Assembly: GCF_014650335.1 (NCBI RefSeq)
Contig: NZ_BMUT01000005.1
Location: 313,744-377,743 of the forward strand
DNA length: 64,000 nucleotides
Source of the DNA: Streptomyces hiroshimensis
GTDB lineage: Bacteria > Actinomycetota > Actinomycetes > Streptomycetales > Streptomycetaceae
Direction: 5' to 3'
Shown here: piece by piece, positions 7,744-15,506 of the stretch
How positions within the stretch are numbered: position 1 is the first letter of the stretch
Layout of the letters: each line of letters begins with the position of its first letter
The notes under the pieces: model-generated
Databases searched by the model: none
Told to the model about the DNA's origin: nothing
What the model saw: only the letters and a program-made list of their open reading frames with translations
Translations under genes and position numbers: made by a program

Positions 7744-9444
7744 TCAGAACCCCGCCGGCTCCACGTAAACCCCCCACTCCTCCCGCAGGACGTCGCAGAT
7801 CTCTCCCAGCGTCGCTTCCGCCCGCACCGCCTCCAGCATCGGCCCGATCATGTTCGAGCCGTCCCGCGCGGCGGCCAGCATGGCCTCCAGGGAGGCCCGT
7901 ACGCGGGCGTCGTCCCGGCCGGCCTTGCGCCCGCCGAGCACCCGCACCTGCTCCCGCTCCACCTCGTGGCTGACGCGCAGGATCTCCAGGTCGCCCGTCA
8001 CCGAGCCGTGGTGGCAGTTGACGCCGACGACGCGCTTGTCGCCCTTCTCCAGGGCCTGCTGGTAGCGGAAGGCGCTCTCGGCGATCTCGCCGGTGAACCA
8101 GCCGTCCTCGATGCCGCGCAGGATGCCGGAGGTGACGGGCCCGACGGGGTGCCGCCCGTCGGGGTGCGCCCGCAGGCCCCGCTCCTTGATCTGCTCGAAG
8201 ATCTTCTCGGCGTCGGCCTCGATCCGGTCGGTGAGCTGCTCGACGTACCAGGAGCCGCCGAGCGGGTCGGCGACGTTGGCGACGCCGGTCTCCTCCATGA
8301 GCACCTGCTGGGTGCGCAGGGCGATCTCGGCGGCCTGCTCGCTGGGGAGGGCGAGGGTCTCGTCGAGGGCGTTGGTGTGCAGGGAGTTGGTGCCGCCCAG
8401 GACGGCGGCGAGGGCCTCCACGGCCGTGCGCACGACGTTGTTGTACGGCTGCTGGGCGGTGAGGGAGACGCCCGCGGTCTGGGTGTGGAAGCGCAGCCAC
8501 TGCGCCTTCTCGGACTTCGCGCCGTAGACCTCCTTCATCCAGCGGGCCCAGATGCGGCGGGCCGCGCGGAACTTGGCGATCTCCTCGAAGAAGTCGACGT
8601 GGGCGTCGAAGAAGAAGGACAGGCCGGGGGCGAAGGTGTCGACGTCGAGCCCGCGGCTGAGGCCCAGCTCCACGTACCCGAAGCCGTCGGCCAGGGTGTA
8701 GGCGAGCTCCTGCGCCGCCGTGGCCCCGGCCTCGCGGATGTGGTAGCCGGAGACGGACAGGGGCTTGTAGGCGGGAATGGTGCGGGCGCAGTGCTCCATG
8801 AGGTCGCCGATGAGGCGCAGGTGGGGCTCGGGCGGGAAGAGCCACTCCTTCTGCGCGATGTACTCCTTGAAGATGTCGGTCTGGAGCGTGCCGTTGAGCA
8901 CGGCGGGGTCGACGCCCTGCCGCTCGGCGGCTACGAGGTACATACAGAAGACGGGGACGGCGGGCCCGCTGATGGTCATCGACGTCGTCACGTCGCCGAG
9001 GGGGATGTCCTTGAAGAGGACCTCCATGTCGGCGGCGGAGTCGATGGCGACGCCGCAGTGGCCGACCTCGCCGAGCGAGCGGGGGTCGTCGGAGTCGCGG
9101 CCCATGAGGGTGGGCATGTCGAAGGCCACCGAGAGTCCGCCGCCGCCGTTGGCGAGGATCATCTTGTAGCGCTCGTTGGTCTGCTCGGCGTTGCCGAAGC
9201 CGGCGAACTGGCGGATGGTCCAGGTGCGGCCGCGGTAGCCGGTGGCGTACAGACCGCGGGTGAAGGGGTACTCCCCCGGCCAGCCGATGCGCTCGAAGCC
9301 CTCGTAGGCATCGCCGGGGCGGGGGCCGTAGACGGGGGCGACCTCGTCACCGGAGAGGGTGGTGAAGTCGGCGTCCCGCTTGCGGGCCGCGTCGAAACGC
9401 TCCTGCCAGCGGCCGCGGCCGGCCTCGATGGCTGCTGCATCCAT
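7744..9444 (-). CDS. icmA: isobutyryl-CoA mutase large subunit
   Basis: Adenosylcobalamin-dependent mutase that interconverts isobutyryl-CoA and n-butyryl-CoA, linking valine degradation to butyryl-CoA and polyketide precursor supply. The 566-residue length equals that remembered for characterised IcmA and lacks the C-terminal B12-binding domain, which sits in a separate small subunit (IcmB) not present in this window. Phe80 (TIRQF) and Gln198 (YIAQKEW) occupy the two positions that separate isobutyryl-CoA mutase from methylmalonyl-CoA mutase (Tyr and Arg in the latter). The gene is single, convergent with tetR, and preceded by a perfect 24-bp palindrome. Confidence 0.93.
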   Translation of the reverse strand: MDAAAIEAGRGRWQERFDAARKRDADFTTLSGDEVAPVYGPRPGDAYEGFERIGWPGEYPFTRGLYATGYRGRTWTIRQFAGFGNAEQTNERYKMILANGGGGLSVAFDMPTLMGRDSDDPRSLGEVGHCGVAIDSAADMEVLFKDIPLGDVTTSMTISGPAVPVFCMYLVAAERQGVDPAVLNGTLQTDIFKEYIAQKEWLFPPEPHLRLIGDLMEHCARTIPAYKPLSVSGYHIREAGATAAQELAYTLADGFGYVELGLSRGLDVDTFAPGLSFFFDAHVDFFEEIAKFRAARRIWARWMKEVYGAKSEKAQWLRFHTQTAGVSLTAQQPYNNVVRTAVEALAAVLGGTNSLHTNALDETLALPSEQAAEIALRTQQVLMEETGVANVADPLGGSWYVEQLTDRIEADAEKIFEQIKERGLRAHPDGRHPVGPVTSGILRGIEDGWFTGEIAESAFRYQQALEKGDKRVVGVNCHHGSVTGDLEILRVSHEVEREQVRVLGGRKAGRDDARVRASLEAMLAAARDGSNMIGPMLEAVRAEATLGEICDVLREEWGVYVEPAGF

Positions 9445-9504
9445 GTGCTGTCGTCCACCTCTCCGCGTCCTGCCCGCTGCGGTCCGGCGCTGGCCCGGCG
9501 GGCA

Positions 9505-9528
9505 ATTTACTAGGACGTCCTAGTAAAT
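9505..9528. promoter_or_regulatory. 24-bp perfect palindrome upstream of icmA
   Basis: Perfect dyad centred at 9516/9517 with half-site ATTTACTAGGAC, 61-84 nt upstream of the icmA start and in AT-rich DNA, where the core promoter is expected. It is likely the operator of a dimeric regulator of acyl-CoA metabolism; the regulator is not encoded next to it. Confidence 0.7.
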
Positions 9529-9626
9529 CGTCGCGCAAGAGTGCCCCGAACACAAGGGGTGTCCGGGGCGGGGTGTCGCGGGGCGACGGGGGCCGGGCGG
9601 GAGCCCGGGGCCGGGCGGGGGCGCCG

Positions 9627-9956
9627 TCAGGCGGTGGCCCGGACCGGGGCCTCCGTGATCAGCGGCTCGATCTCGCGGACGACCTGGCGCTCGACGAAGA
9701 ACGCGGCCGTCGGGATGGTGCCGGAGACGAGCACCCACAGGAGCTTGCCGAACTTCCAGCGCGCCTTGGAGCCGAGGTCGAAGGCGAAGACGAGGTAGAC
9801 GATGAAGAGGACGCCGTGGATCTGGGAGATCACCAGCGTCGCGTTCGCGCCTGTGTCGAAGCCGTACTTGAGGACCATGCTGGCGCAGAGGACCAGCAGC
9901 ATCACGGCGGTGGCGTAGGCCATCACGCGGTATCGGGTCAGGACGCTCTTCTTCAT
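9627..9956 (-). CDS. DUF3817 membrane protein
   Basis: 109-residue membrane protein of the DUF3817 family; function unknown. It has three predicted membrane segments (about residues 10-28, 42-60 and 73-92) and the family core with a conserved Gly-Val-Leu-Phe stretch (HGVLFIVYLVFAFDL). A second DUF3817 gene lies 3.7 kb away on the same strand (13691-14044); the two share HG(V/I)LF(I/V)IYV and the Thr/Gly-Phe-Phe near the end, so they are paralogues. It lies downstream of the MarR gene with a 75-nt gap and could share its transcript. Confidence 0.8.
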   Translation of the reverse strand: MKKSVLTRYRVMAYATAVMLLVLCASMVLKYGFDTGANATLVISQIHGVLFIVYLVFAFDLGSKARWKFGKLLWVLVSGTIPTAAFFVERQVVREIEPLITEAPVRATA

Positions 9957-10031
9957 GGCATCGAGCGTAACCGCCCGTTCCGGGGCGATCTTCGCCGCCC
10001 CGCCCGGCGGCGCCGACCCTGTTCGCCGGCC

Positions 10032-10547
10032 CTATTCGCTGGGCTCGGCGAAATCACCCGCGGCCACCCGCAGCGGCCGCAGCTTGTCGAAGAGCTCGCC
10101 GCACTCCTCCGCCCCGTACACCCCGAGGCCGAAGTCCATCGCCATCAGATCGCGCGTGGCGGCGTCCACCACCTCGCGCCCCTTCTCGGTGATCGACGCA
10201 AGCGTGCCGCGCCCGTCCTTGGGGTTCGGCCGCTTGGCGACGAGCCCGGACGCCACCAGCCGGTCGACAGTGTTGGTCACCGACGTCGGGTGCACCATCA
10301 ACCGCTCGCCGATCTTCGACATCGGCAGCTCGCCGGCCTTGCTGAACGTGAGCAGCACCAGCGCCTCGTAGCGCGCGAACGTCAGCCCGTACGGCTTGAC
10401 GACCGCGTCGACCTGGCCCAGCAGGATCTGATGGGCGCGCATGATCGAGGTGATCGCGGCCATCGACGGCACGGAACCCCACCGCTGCTTCCAGAGCTCA
10501 TCGGCTCGGGCGATGGGGTCGAAGGGGAGGCTGAGCGGCTTGGGCAC
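10032..10547 (-). CDS. MarR family transcriptional regulator
   Basis: About 171 residues, winged helix-turn-helix. The DNA-binding segment is near residues 60-125 (ELPMSKIGERLMVHPTSVTNTVDRLVASGLVAKRPNP), followed by the beta-hairpin wing (KDGRGTLASITEKGREVV). Two in-frame GTG codons are possible starts (10553 and 10547). I prefer 10547 because TAGGCT (10560-10555 on the minus strand) lies exactly 7 nt upstream, as in the other leaderless genes here. Its ligand and targets cannot be read from the sequence; Streptomyces MarR proteins of this size include regulators of antibiotic synthesis. Confidence 0.85.
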   Translation of the reverse strand: MPKPLSLPFDPIARADELWKQRWGSVPSMAAITSIMRAHQILLGQVDAVVKPYGLTFARYEALVLLTFSKAGELPMSKIGERLMVHPTSVTNTVDRLVASGLVAKRPNPKDGRGTLASITEKGREVVDAATRDLMAMDFGLGVYGAEECGELFDKLRPLRVAAGDFAEPSE

Positions 10548-10590
10548 GGTCACGAGCCTACAGTTCGGTCATATCCCGGTCGGGGGTATC

Positions 10591-10968
10591 TCAGATCCCG
10601 GACGGCTCCTTCGCCGCCGTCTTCGTCACCGCCGCGGCCTCGCGCACCAGCCGCACCGCCGTCGCGAGGCTCAGCCCGCGCTCGGCCTTGCGCAGCGCCT
10701 TGATGGCGTGCAGCTCCTGACTACGCGCGTCGACACCCGCCTCGGCGAGGATGCCGCGCACCCACTCGGCCCGCACTTCGCGCTCCGGGCGGGCCGCGTG
10801 CTCGGCGATCAGCGCGGCCGCCCGCTCCAGCCCGGGCCGCTCCTCGGCACTGGCACCGGCCAGCGCCTCGCGTATGGCCGCGGCGGCCGCCTGCGTGTCG
10901 CGCAGCACGACGACCTCGAAGTCGGCGCCGGACTTCTTGCTGCTCCCGCCGGTGAATACGTCGAGCAT
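10591..10968 (-). CDS. conserved hypothetical protein
   Basis: 125 residues, mostly helical, rich in Ala, Glu and Arg. There is no signal peptide, membrane segment or recognised motif. The N-terminus contains a strand-like segment (ADFEVVVLRD) and the rest has amphipathic helices, including a C-terminal LRKAERGLSLATAVRLVREA that looks like a ribosomal L7/L12-type helix pair (GLSLATAVRLV...). The ATG at 10968 has a GGGGGAG ribosome binding site. It lies 31 nt upstream-to-downstream from the MFS gene on the same strand, so the two may be co-transcribed. Role unknown. Confidence 0.65.
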   Translation of the reverse strand: MLDVFTGGSSKKSGADFEVVVLRDTQAAAAAIREALAGASAEERPGLERAAALIAEHAARPEREVRAEWVRGILAEAGVDARSQELHAIKALRKAERGLSLATAVRLVREAAAVTKTAAKEPSGI

Positions 10969-10999
10969 GACAACTCCCCCTGTCGACCTGGATCGTGGA

Positions 11000-12217
11000 T
11001 CATGCCGAGCCTACGACAACCCGCACGACACCCCCCACCACCAGGGTGCCCACCGCTCCGGCCCCCACCACGACCCAGTGCACGGGCGCGTACTCGGCCG
11101 CCGCCCCGGCCAGCGCCATGCCCAGGCCCTGGACCGTCATCGTCCCCGCCGTCTGCAGGGTCATCGCCCGCCCGCGCAGCTCCTCGGGCACCGCGGCGAC
11201 GAACCACTGGTCGAGTCCGAGCGTGTACGCCGCGCCCAGACCGGCCAGGGCCACGGCGCACAGCGCCCAGCCGAGGGAGGGCCTCAGCGCGTAGAGCAGG
11301 AACGGCAGCAGGAGCACGGCCGCCGCCGGCAGCGTAAGGCGCTCACGACCGCGCGGGCCCAGCAGCGACCCGGCCAGCACCTCGCCGACGATCGTCCCCA
11401 CCGGCATCCCGCACATCAGCAGCCCCACCCCTACCGTGCCGGCGCCTATCTCGTCGGCGTAGGGCGCGGCGAGGGACTCCGGCGCGACGAGGAAGAACGG
11501 CGGCAGCCAGGAGAGCAGGAGCAGGGCGCGGATACGGCGGTCGGCGAGGAGCTGCCGGGCGCCGGAGAGCGAGGCCCGGAGCACGGCCGCTCCCCCGGAC
11601 GCCCTCCCCGGACGCCGCTGCGTCCCGAAGCGCAGGAGCAGTGCGGAGGCGAGGAAACCGGCCACCGTGGAGAGGAGGGCGGTGCGCGGAGGGACGGCGG
11701 TCAGCAGCAGCCCACCCGCCGCGAAGCCCGCGACCTGCGCGCCCTGGGTGACGATGCGGATCAGGGACCGCCCGAGGACGAACAGATCGCCTTCGCCGAG
11801 GACGTCGCCGAGCGTGGCCGATCTCGTACCCGCCAGAACGGGCCCGATCAGGGCGCTGAAACACCGCATCGCCAGCAGCACGCCCACCGGCGCGCCCGGC
11901 AGCGCCGTCACCACCGCGCTCGCCGCGCACAGCAGGTTGCAGAGGACGAGCACGCGCCGGGCGGGGTAGCGGTCGGCGACCCCGGCGAGCAGGGTCCCGC
12001 CGAGGAGGTACGGCAGGAACCCGAGCGCGAAGGCCAGTGCGCCGAGCAGCGGCGACCCGGTCGTCCGGTAGACGAGCACGGACAGGGCGATCTCCCCGGT
12101 CACGAGCCCGAGGAGCGAGAGCAGGTGCGCTGCGAACACGGCGCGGAACTCGCGCACGGCGAGAGCGGCGCGGTAGCCGGCGGGGCCGCCGGATATGGAC
12201 TCGGCTGCGGAAGTCAT
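11000..12217 (-). CDS. MFS transporter
   Basis: 405-residue major facilitator superfamily permease with about 12 hydrophobic segments. The segment LLAGVADRYPARRVLVLCNLLCA (about residues 65-90) carries the loop 2-3 signature (G-x-x-x-D-R-x-x-x-R-R) of drug:proton antiporters. The ATG at 12217 starts the conserved part; an upstream in-frame extension runs into the divergent regulator's promoter and is not used. The substrate is unknown; divergence from a winged-helix regulator at 12315 suggests an inducible exporter. Confidence 0.88.
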   Translation of the reverse strand: MTSAAESISGGPAGYRAALAVREFRAVFAAHLLSLLGLVTGEIALSVLVYRTTGSPLLGALAFALGFLPYLLGGTLLAGVADRYPARRVLVLCNLLCAASAVVTALPGAPVGVLLAMRCFSALIGPVLAGTRSATLGDVLGEGDLFVLGRSLIRIVTQGAQVAGFAAGGLLLTAVPPRTALLSTVAGFLASALLLRFGTQRRPGRASGGAAVLRASLSGARQLLADRRIRALLLLSWLPPFFLVAPESLAAPYADEIGAGTVGVGLLMCGMPVGTIVGEVLAGSLLGPRGRERLTLPAAAVLLLPFLLYALRPSLGWALCAVALAGLGAAYTLGLDQWFVAAVPEELRGRAMTLQTAGTMTVQGLGMALAGAAAEYAPVHWVVVGAGAVGTLVVGGVVRVVVGSA

Positions 12218-12314
12218 GCGCAGAAGCCTGCGCAGGCGTGCGCCACCGACCGTACTCTTTCGGCTGCAGACGAAGCAGTGGGCGCCGGACGCGGCGGCGG
12301 AAAGGGTGGCCGGC

Positions 12315-13304
12315 ATGCCGCTGCACATGCACTTCGCACCCGACGACCTGCTGCGCTGCCGGTTCGGGATCTCCCCGCTGTGGGAGACCCACCAGTGCCT
12401 CTACACGCTGCTCCGCCCGGAACGGCACGGCTACCACCTGCCGTGGCTGCGGCGCGCGCGGGAGGCGGCGGCCACCCTCGACCTGACGGCGCTGTCGCTG
12501 CTGATGCCGGGCGGCGGCCACCACCCGGACTTCCTCTGCCCACCGCCCGAGGGCCCACTGGAGTCCTTCGAGGACGAACTGGCGCGTGTCCGCGCCACGG
12601 ACCCGGGGGTGGCCCGGGACGAGTTCGCACGGTCACTGGCCTGTACCCCGGGGGCGGTCGGCTCGCCGGCGGGCCGGGCGATCCTGGCCGACCCGGAGGG
12701 CGCGATCCGGGACCTGACGGCGCTCCTCGAACGCGCCTGGCACCAGCTGCTGGTGCCGGAGTGGCCGCGGCTGCGCGCGCTGCTGGAGGCGGACGTGGCG
12801 TTCCACGCGCGCCGCCTGGCGGACGGCGGCCTGGAGCGGCTCTTCGCCGGCCTCCACCCGTCGCTGGTGTGGGCCGACGACACGCTGACGGTCAGGCACC
12901 GCAACGACCACTCCCGGTCGCTGGGCGGGCGCGGCCTGATGCTCGTGCCGAGCGTGTTCGCCTGGCCCGACGTGATCGGCGGCTTCGCATCGCCCTGGCA
13001 GGCGACGGTGGTCTACCCGGCGCGCGGCATAGGCGGCCTGTGGGCGGAGCAGGACGCGCGGGCCGCGGACTCGCTCGCCCGCCTCCTGGGCCCCAACCGC
13101 GCGGCCCTCCTGGCCTCTCTGACGGAACCGGCCTCCACGACGGCCCTGGCCGCCCGCCACGGCCTGGCCCTGTCCTCGGTCTCCGCCCACCTCTCGATCC
13201 TCCGCGCAGCAGGCCTCCTGACCTCCCGCCGCCACAGCCACCAGGTCCTCTACGAGCGCACGCCGCTGGGGATGGCCCTGGCGGGCGGCGGTGCCGGCGA
13301 ATGA
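12315..13304 (+). CDS. winged-helix (ArsR-like) transcriptional regulator with DUF5937-type N-terminal domain
   Basis: 329 residues from the ATG at 12315 (MPLHMHFAPDDLLRCRFGIS). The N-terminal 240 residues form the sensor half seen in actinobacterial regulators of this architecture. The C-terminal 70 residues are an ArsR-like winged helix (LASLTEPASTTALAARHGLALSSVSAHLSILRAAGLLTSRR). The gene is divergent from the MFS exporter with 97 nt between them and is its likely regulator. A 48-nt palindromic terminator follows 14 nt after the stop codon. Confidence 0.85.
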   Translation: MPLHMHFAPDDLLRCRFGISPLWETHQCLYTLLRPERHGYHLPWLRRAREAAATLDLTALSLLMPGGGHHPDFLCPPPEGPLESFEDELARVRATDPGVARDEFARSLACTPGAVGSPAGRAILADPEGAIRDLTALLERAWHQLLVPEWPRLRALLEADVAFHARRLADGGLERLFAGLHPSLVWADDTLTVRHRNDHSRSLGGRGLMLVPSVFAWPDVIGGFASPWQATVVYPARGIGGLWAEQDARAADSLARLLGPNRAALLASLTEPASTTALAARHGLALSSVSAHLSILRAAGLLTSRRHSHQVLYERTPLGMALAGGGAGE

Positions 13305-13318
13305 GCCCCACAACGCCG

Positions 13319-13366
13319 AACGGCCTGGTCCGGGGAGCACGCGCGTGCTCCCCGGACCAGGCCGTT
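13319..13366. terminator. 48-nt perfect palindrome, bidirectional terminator
   Basis: Perfect dyad of two 24-nt arms (outer end AACGGCCTGGTC, centre GC^GC), ending in TTT. It lies between convergent genes: the winged-helix regulator (+) and the thiamine-binding protein gene (-). An RNA hairpin on either strand would be very stable. Confidence 0.9.
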
Positions 13367-13397
13367 TCCGCCGGCCGCAGTCGGCCGTCGGCCGCGG

Positions 13398-13694
13398 TCA
13401 GCCCTCCGAGAGGTACCGCTCGACCGTTTCCACCTTCGACGTCAGGCCGTTCGTCACGCCCGGGCGGATGTCCGCCTTCAGGACGAGGGACACCCGGCCC
13501 GCGCGGGCCTCGACCGCGGCGACGGCTCGTTTGACGACGTCCATGACCTCGTCCCACTCGCCCTCGATCGAGGTGAACATCGCGTCCGTGCGGTTCGGCA
13601 GACCCGACTCGCGCACCACGCGCACCGCATCCGCCACGTACTCGCCGACGTCCTCGCCGACGCCCAGCGGCGACACCGAAAACGCGACGATCAT
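13398..13694 (-). CDS. MTH1187/YkoF-type thiamine-binding family protein
   Basis: 98 residues matching the small MTH1187 (DUF77) family: start MIVAFSVSPLG, GEYVADAVRVV, a Thr-Asp-Ala-Met-Phe segment, EGEWDEVMDVVKRA, and a final R-x-S-x-V-L-K-A-D-x-R-P-G motif. Members form ferredoxin-like tetramers; some bind thiamine or its precursors. The ATG overlaps the stop of the upstream DUF3817 gene (ATGA at 13691-13694), so the two are translationally coupled. Confidence 0.85.
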   Translation of the reverse strand: MIVAFSVSPLGVGEDVGEYVADAVRVVRESGLPNRTDAMFTSIEGEWDEVMDVVKRAVAAVEARAGRVSLVLKADIRPGVTNGLTSKVETVERYLSEG

Positions 13695-14044
13695 GCGCTG
13701 GCCGTCCTCTGGGCGCTCTCCTTGCGGGCGCGGGCGGCGATCAGGCTCGCCTCGGCCTCGCGGCGCAGCATGCGGTCGGCGAAGAAGCCGCCCGTCGGCA
13801 GGACGGAGAGGACGAAGTAGAGGGCCGCGGTCTTCAGGGGCCACTTGGTCTTGTTCCAGGCGTCCAGCCAGAAGAGGACGTAGATGACGAAGAGGATGCC
13901 GTGGACGGCGCCCATCACCGGTACGGCGTTGAAGTCCGTCGTGCGCTTGAGCACGGAGCAGACGATCAGCAGCAGGAAGGAAACGGCCTCCGGGGCGGAG
14001 ACCAGGCGGAGCCGGCGCAGGGCGGAGGCGGTCTTGATGTCCAC
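13691..14044 (-). CDS. DUF3817 membrane protein (second copy)
   Basis: 117 residues from a GTG at 14044; a GTG at 14056 is the alternative but has no ribosome binding site. Three membrane segments (about residues 17-33, 46-62, 72-90) and a highly basic C-terminal tail. It is a paralogue of the 9627-9956 protein. It forms a two-gene operon with the thiamine-binding protein gene. A Crp-like palindrome lies 53 nt upstream of the start. Function unknown. Confidence 0.78.
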   Translation of the reverse strand: MDIKTASALRRLRLVSAPEAVSFLLLIVCSVLKRTTDFNAVPVMGAVHGILFVIYVLFWLDAWNKTKWPLKTAALYFVLSVLPTGGFFADRMLRREAEASLIAARARKESAQRTASA

Positions 14045-14096
14045 GGGGGTACGCACCTTCGTGAGTCAGTGGCTGGGCAGTGGCGGGACGACTACT

Positions 14097-14118
14097 GCTT
14101 GTGATGGCATTCACAAGC
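14097..14118. promoter_or_regulatory. Crp-like palindrome between DUF3817 and AIM24 operons
   Basis: Perfect 8-bp inverted repeat GCTTGTGA-N6-TCACAAGC. Its core TGTGA-N6-TCACA equals the classical Crp consensus. It is centred about 60 nt before the DUF3817 start and 110 nt before the first AIM24 start. A GntR-type regulator is an alternative binder. Confidence 0.6.
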
Positions 14119-14205
14119 TCGTCCATTGTTGCAGCCTCGTCCCGGATGCACGGATCCGGGGTCATTCCGGGACCAAGGGCCTGTCGGACCGGCGAGTGCG
14201 CCCGC

Positions 14206-14217
14206 TAGCGTCGTCCC
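14206..14217 (+). promoter_or_regulatory. -10 element of the AIM24 operon, probable leaderless start
   Basis: TAGCGT (14206-14211) is 6 nt from the GTG at 14218, with no ribosome binding site between. A weak -35 (TGTCGG, 14182-14187) is 18 nt further upstream. Confidence 0.55.
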
Positions 14218-14856
14218 GTGGCACAGTTTCGGCTCCAGGGGAGCAAAGTCCTCGCCGTCGACCTGACGGGAGACGCGGTCAAGGCCAAGAACGGGTCGAT
14301 GGTCGCGTACGAGGGCGATATGACGTTCAAGAAAATGACCGGCGGCGGGGACGGCCTGCGCGGCATGGTCACTCGCCGGCTCACCGGCGAGCAGATGGAA
14401 GTGATGGAGGTGAAAGGACACGGCACCTGCTATTTCGCCGACCGGGCGACGGAGATCAACCTCGTCTCCCTGCGCGGCGAGACGCTCCACGTCGAGGCGA
14501 GCAACCTCCTCGCGGCCGACGCGGGCCTGCGCACCGGCACCACCTTCACCGGTCTGCGCGGCGCCTCCCAGGGCAACGGCCTGTTCACCACGACCGTCGA
14601 GGGCACGGGCCAGGCGGCGATCATGTCCGACGGCACGGCCGTCGTGCTGCGCGTGACCCCGTCCACCCCCCTGCAGGTCGACCCCGGTGCGTACATAGCG
14701 CACACCGGCAAGCTCAAGCAGCACTTCCAGTCCGGCGTCAACTTCCGCACGTTCATCGGCGAGGGCTCCGGCGAGGCGTTCCAGATCCGCTTCGAGGGCG
14801 AGGGCCTGGTGTACGTCCAGCCGAGCGAGCGCACGACCTTCGGAGGTGACGTGTGA
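14218..14856 (+). CDS. AIM24 family protein (copy 1 of 3)
   Basis: 212 residues of the AIM24 (DUF124) beta-rich fold, named after a mitochondrial inner-membrane protein; bacterial function unknown. Repeating strand motifs are visible: GSMVAYEGDMTF (about 28-39), a Gly-rich segment with MVTRRLTGE, and VEGTGQAAIMSDGTAV. There is no signal peptide or membrane segment, so it is predicted cytosolic. It starts with GTG, probably leaderless. It is the first of three overlapping AIM24 genes that were surely translated together. Confidence 0.85.
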   Translation: MAQFRLQGSKVLAVDLTGDAVKAKNGSMVAYEGDMTFKKMTGGGDGLRGMVTRRLTGEQMEVMEVKGHGTCYFADRATEINLVSLRGETLHVEASNLLAADAGLRTGTTFTGLRGASQGNGLFTTTVEGTGQAAIMSDGTAVVLRVTPSTPLQVDPGAYIAHTGKLKQHFQSGVNFRTFIGEGSGEAFQIRFEGEGLVYVQPSERTTFGGDV

Positions 14857-15506
14857 TGCCGTTCCGGACTTTGAACTCCCGCATGGTCGAGGCGCAGATC
14901 GTCCCCGGCCAGCGCCTCTTCAGTCAGCGCGGCGCCATGCTCGCCTACAAGGGCGACGTCTCCTTCACCCCCAGCATCACCGGCGGCCAGGGCGGCGTGA
15001 TGGGCATGATCGGCCGCCGCATCGCCAATGAGGCCACCCCGCTGATGACGGTGGAGGGCAGCGGCACGGTGATGTTCGGCCACGGCGGCCACCACGTCCA
15101 TGTGATCGAGCTGTCGGGCGAGACCCTCTACGTCGAGGCCGACCGCCTCCTCGCCTTCGACGGCAGCCTGCAGCAGGGCACGATGTTCATGGGTTCGCAG
15201 GGCGGCGTCATGGGCATGGTCCGCGGCCAGGTCACCGGCCAGGGCCTGTTCACCACGACCCTCAAGGGCCACGGCGCGGTCGCCGTGATGGCGCACGGCG
15301 GCGTCATCGAGCTGCCGATCCGCTCCCAGCGGCCCGTCCACGTCGACCCGCAGGCCTATGTCGCCCACCGCGGCGACGTCCGCAGCAAGCTCTCCACCGC
15401 CCTCGGCTGGCGCGAGATGGTGGGGCGCGGCTCCGGGGAGGCGTTCCAGCTGGAGCTGTCCGGCGAGGGCACGGTCTACGTACAGGCATCGGAGGAGAAG
15501 CTGTGA
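14853..15506 (+). CDS. AIM24 family protein (copy 2 of 3)
   Basis: 217 residues. The GTG at 14853 (or the ATG right after it) overlaps the stop of copy 1; the ribosome binding site GGAGGTGA is at 14842-14849. Features are GAMLAYKGDVSF, the Gly/Met-rich GGQGGVMGMIGRRI, and a second similar QGGVMGMVRGQV, which shows an internal duplication of the barrel half. It overlaps copy 3 by 4 nt. Divergence from copy 1 is high, so the three are old paralogues rather than a recent amplification. Confidence 0.85.
   Translation: MMPFRTLNSRMVEAQIVPGQRLFSQRGAMLAYKGDVSFTPSITGGQGGVMGMIGRRIANEATPLMTVEGSGTVMFGHGGHHVHVIELSGETLYVEADRLLAFDGSLQQGTMFMGSQGGVMGMVRGQVTGQGLFTTTLKGHGAVAVMAHGGVIELPIRSQRPVHVDPQAYVAHRGDVRSKLSTALGWREMVGRGSGEAFQLELSGEGTVYVQASEEKL

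Noticed and set aside
13398..14165. 255-codon frame ending in the thiamine-binding protein
   Set aside because: The upstream part is a shifted reading of the DUF3817 gene; the 98-residue form starts at an ATG coupled to that gene's stop.
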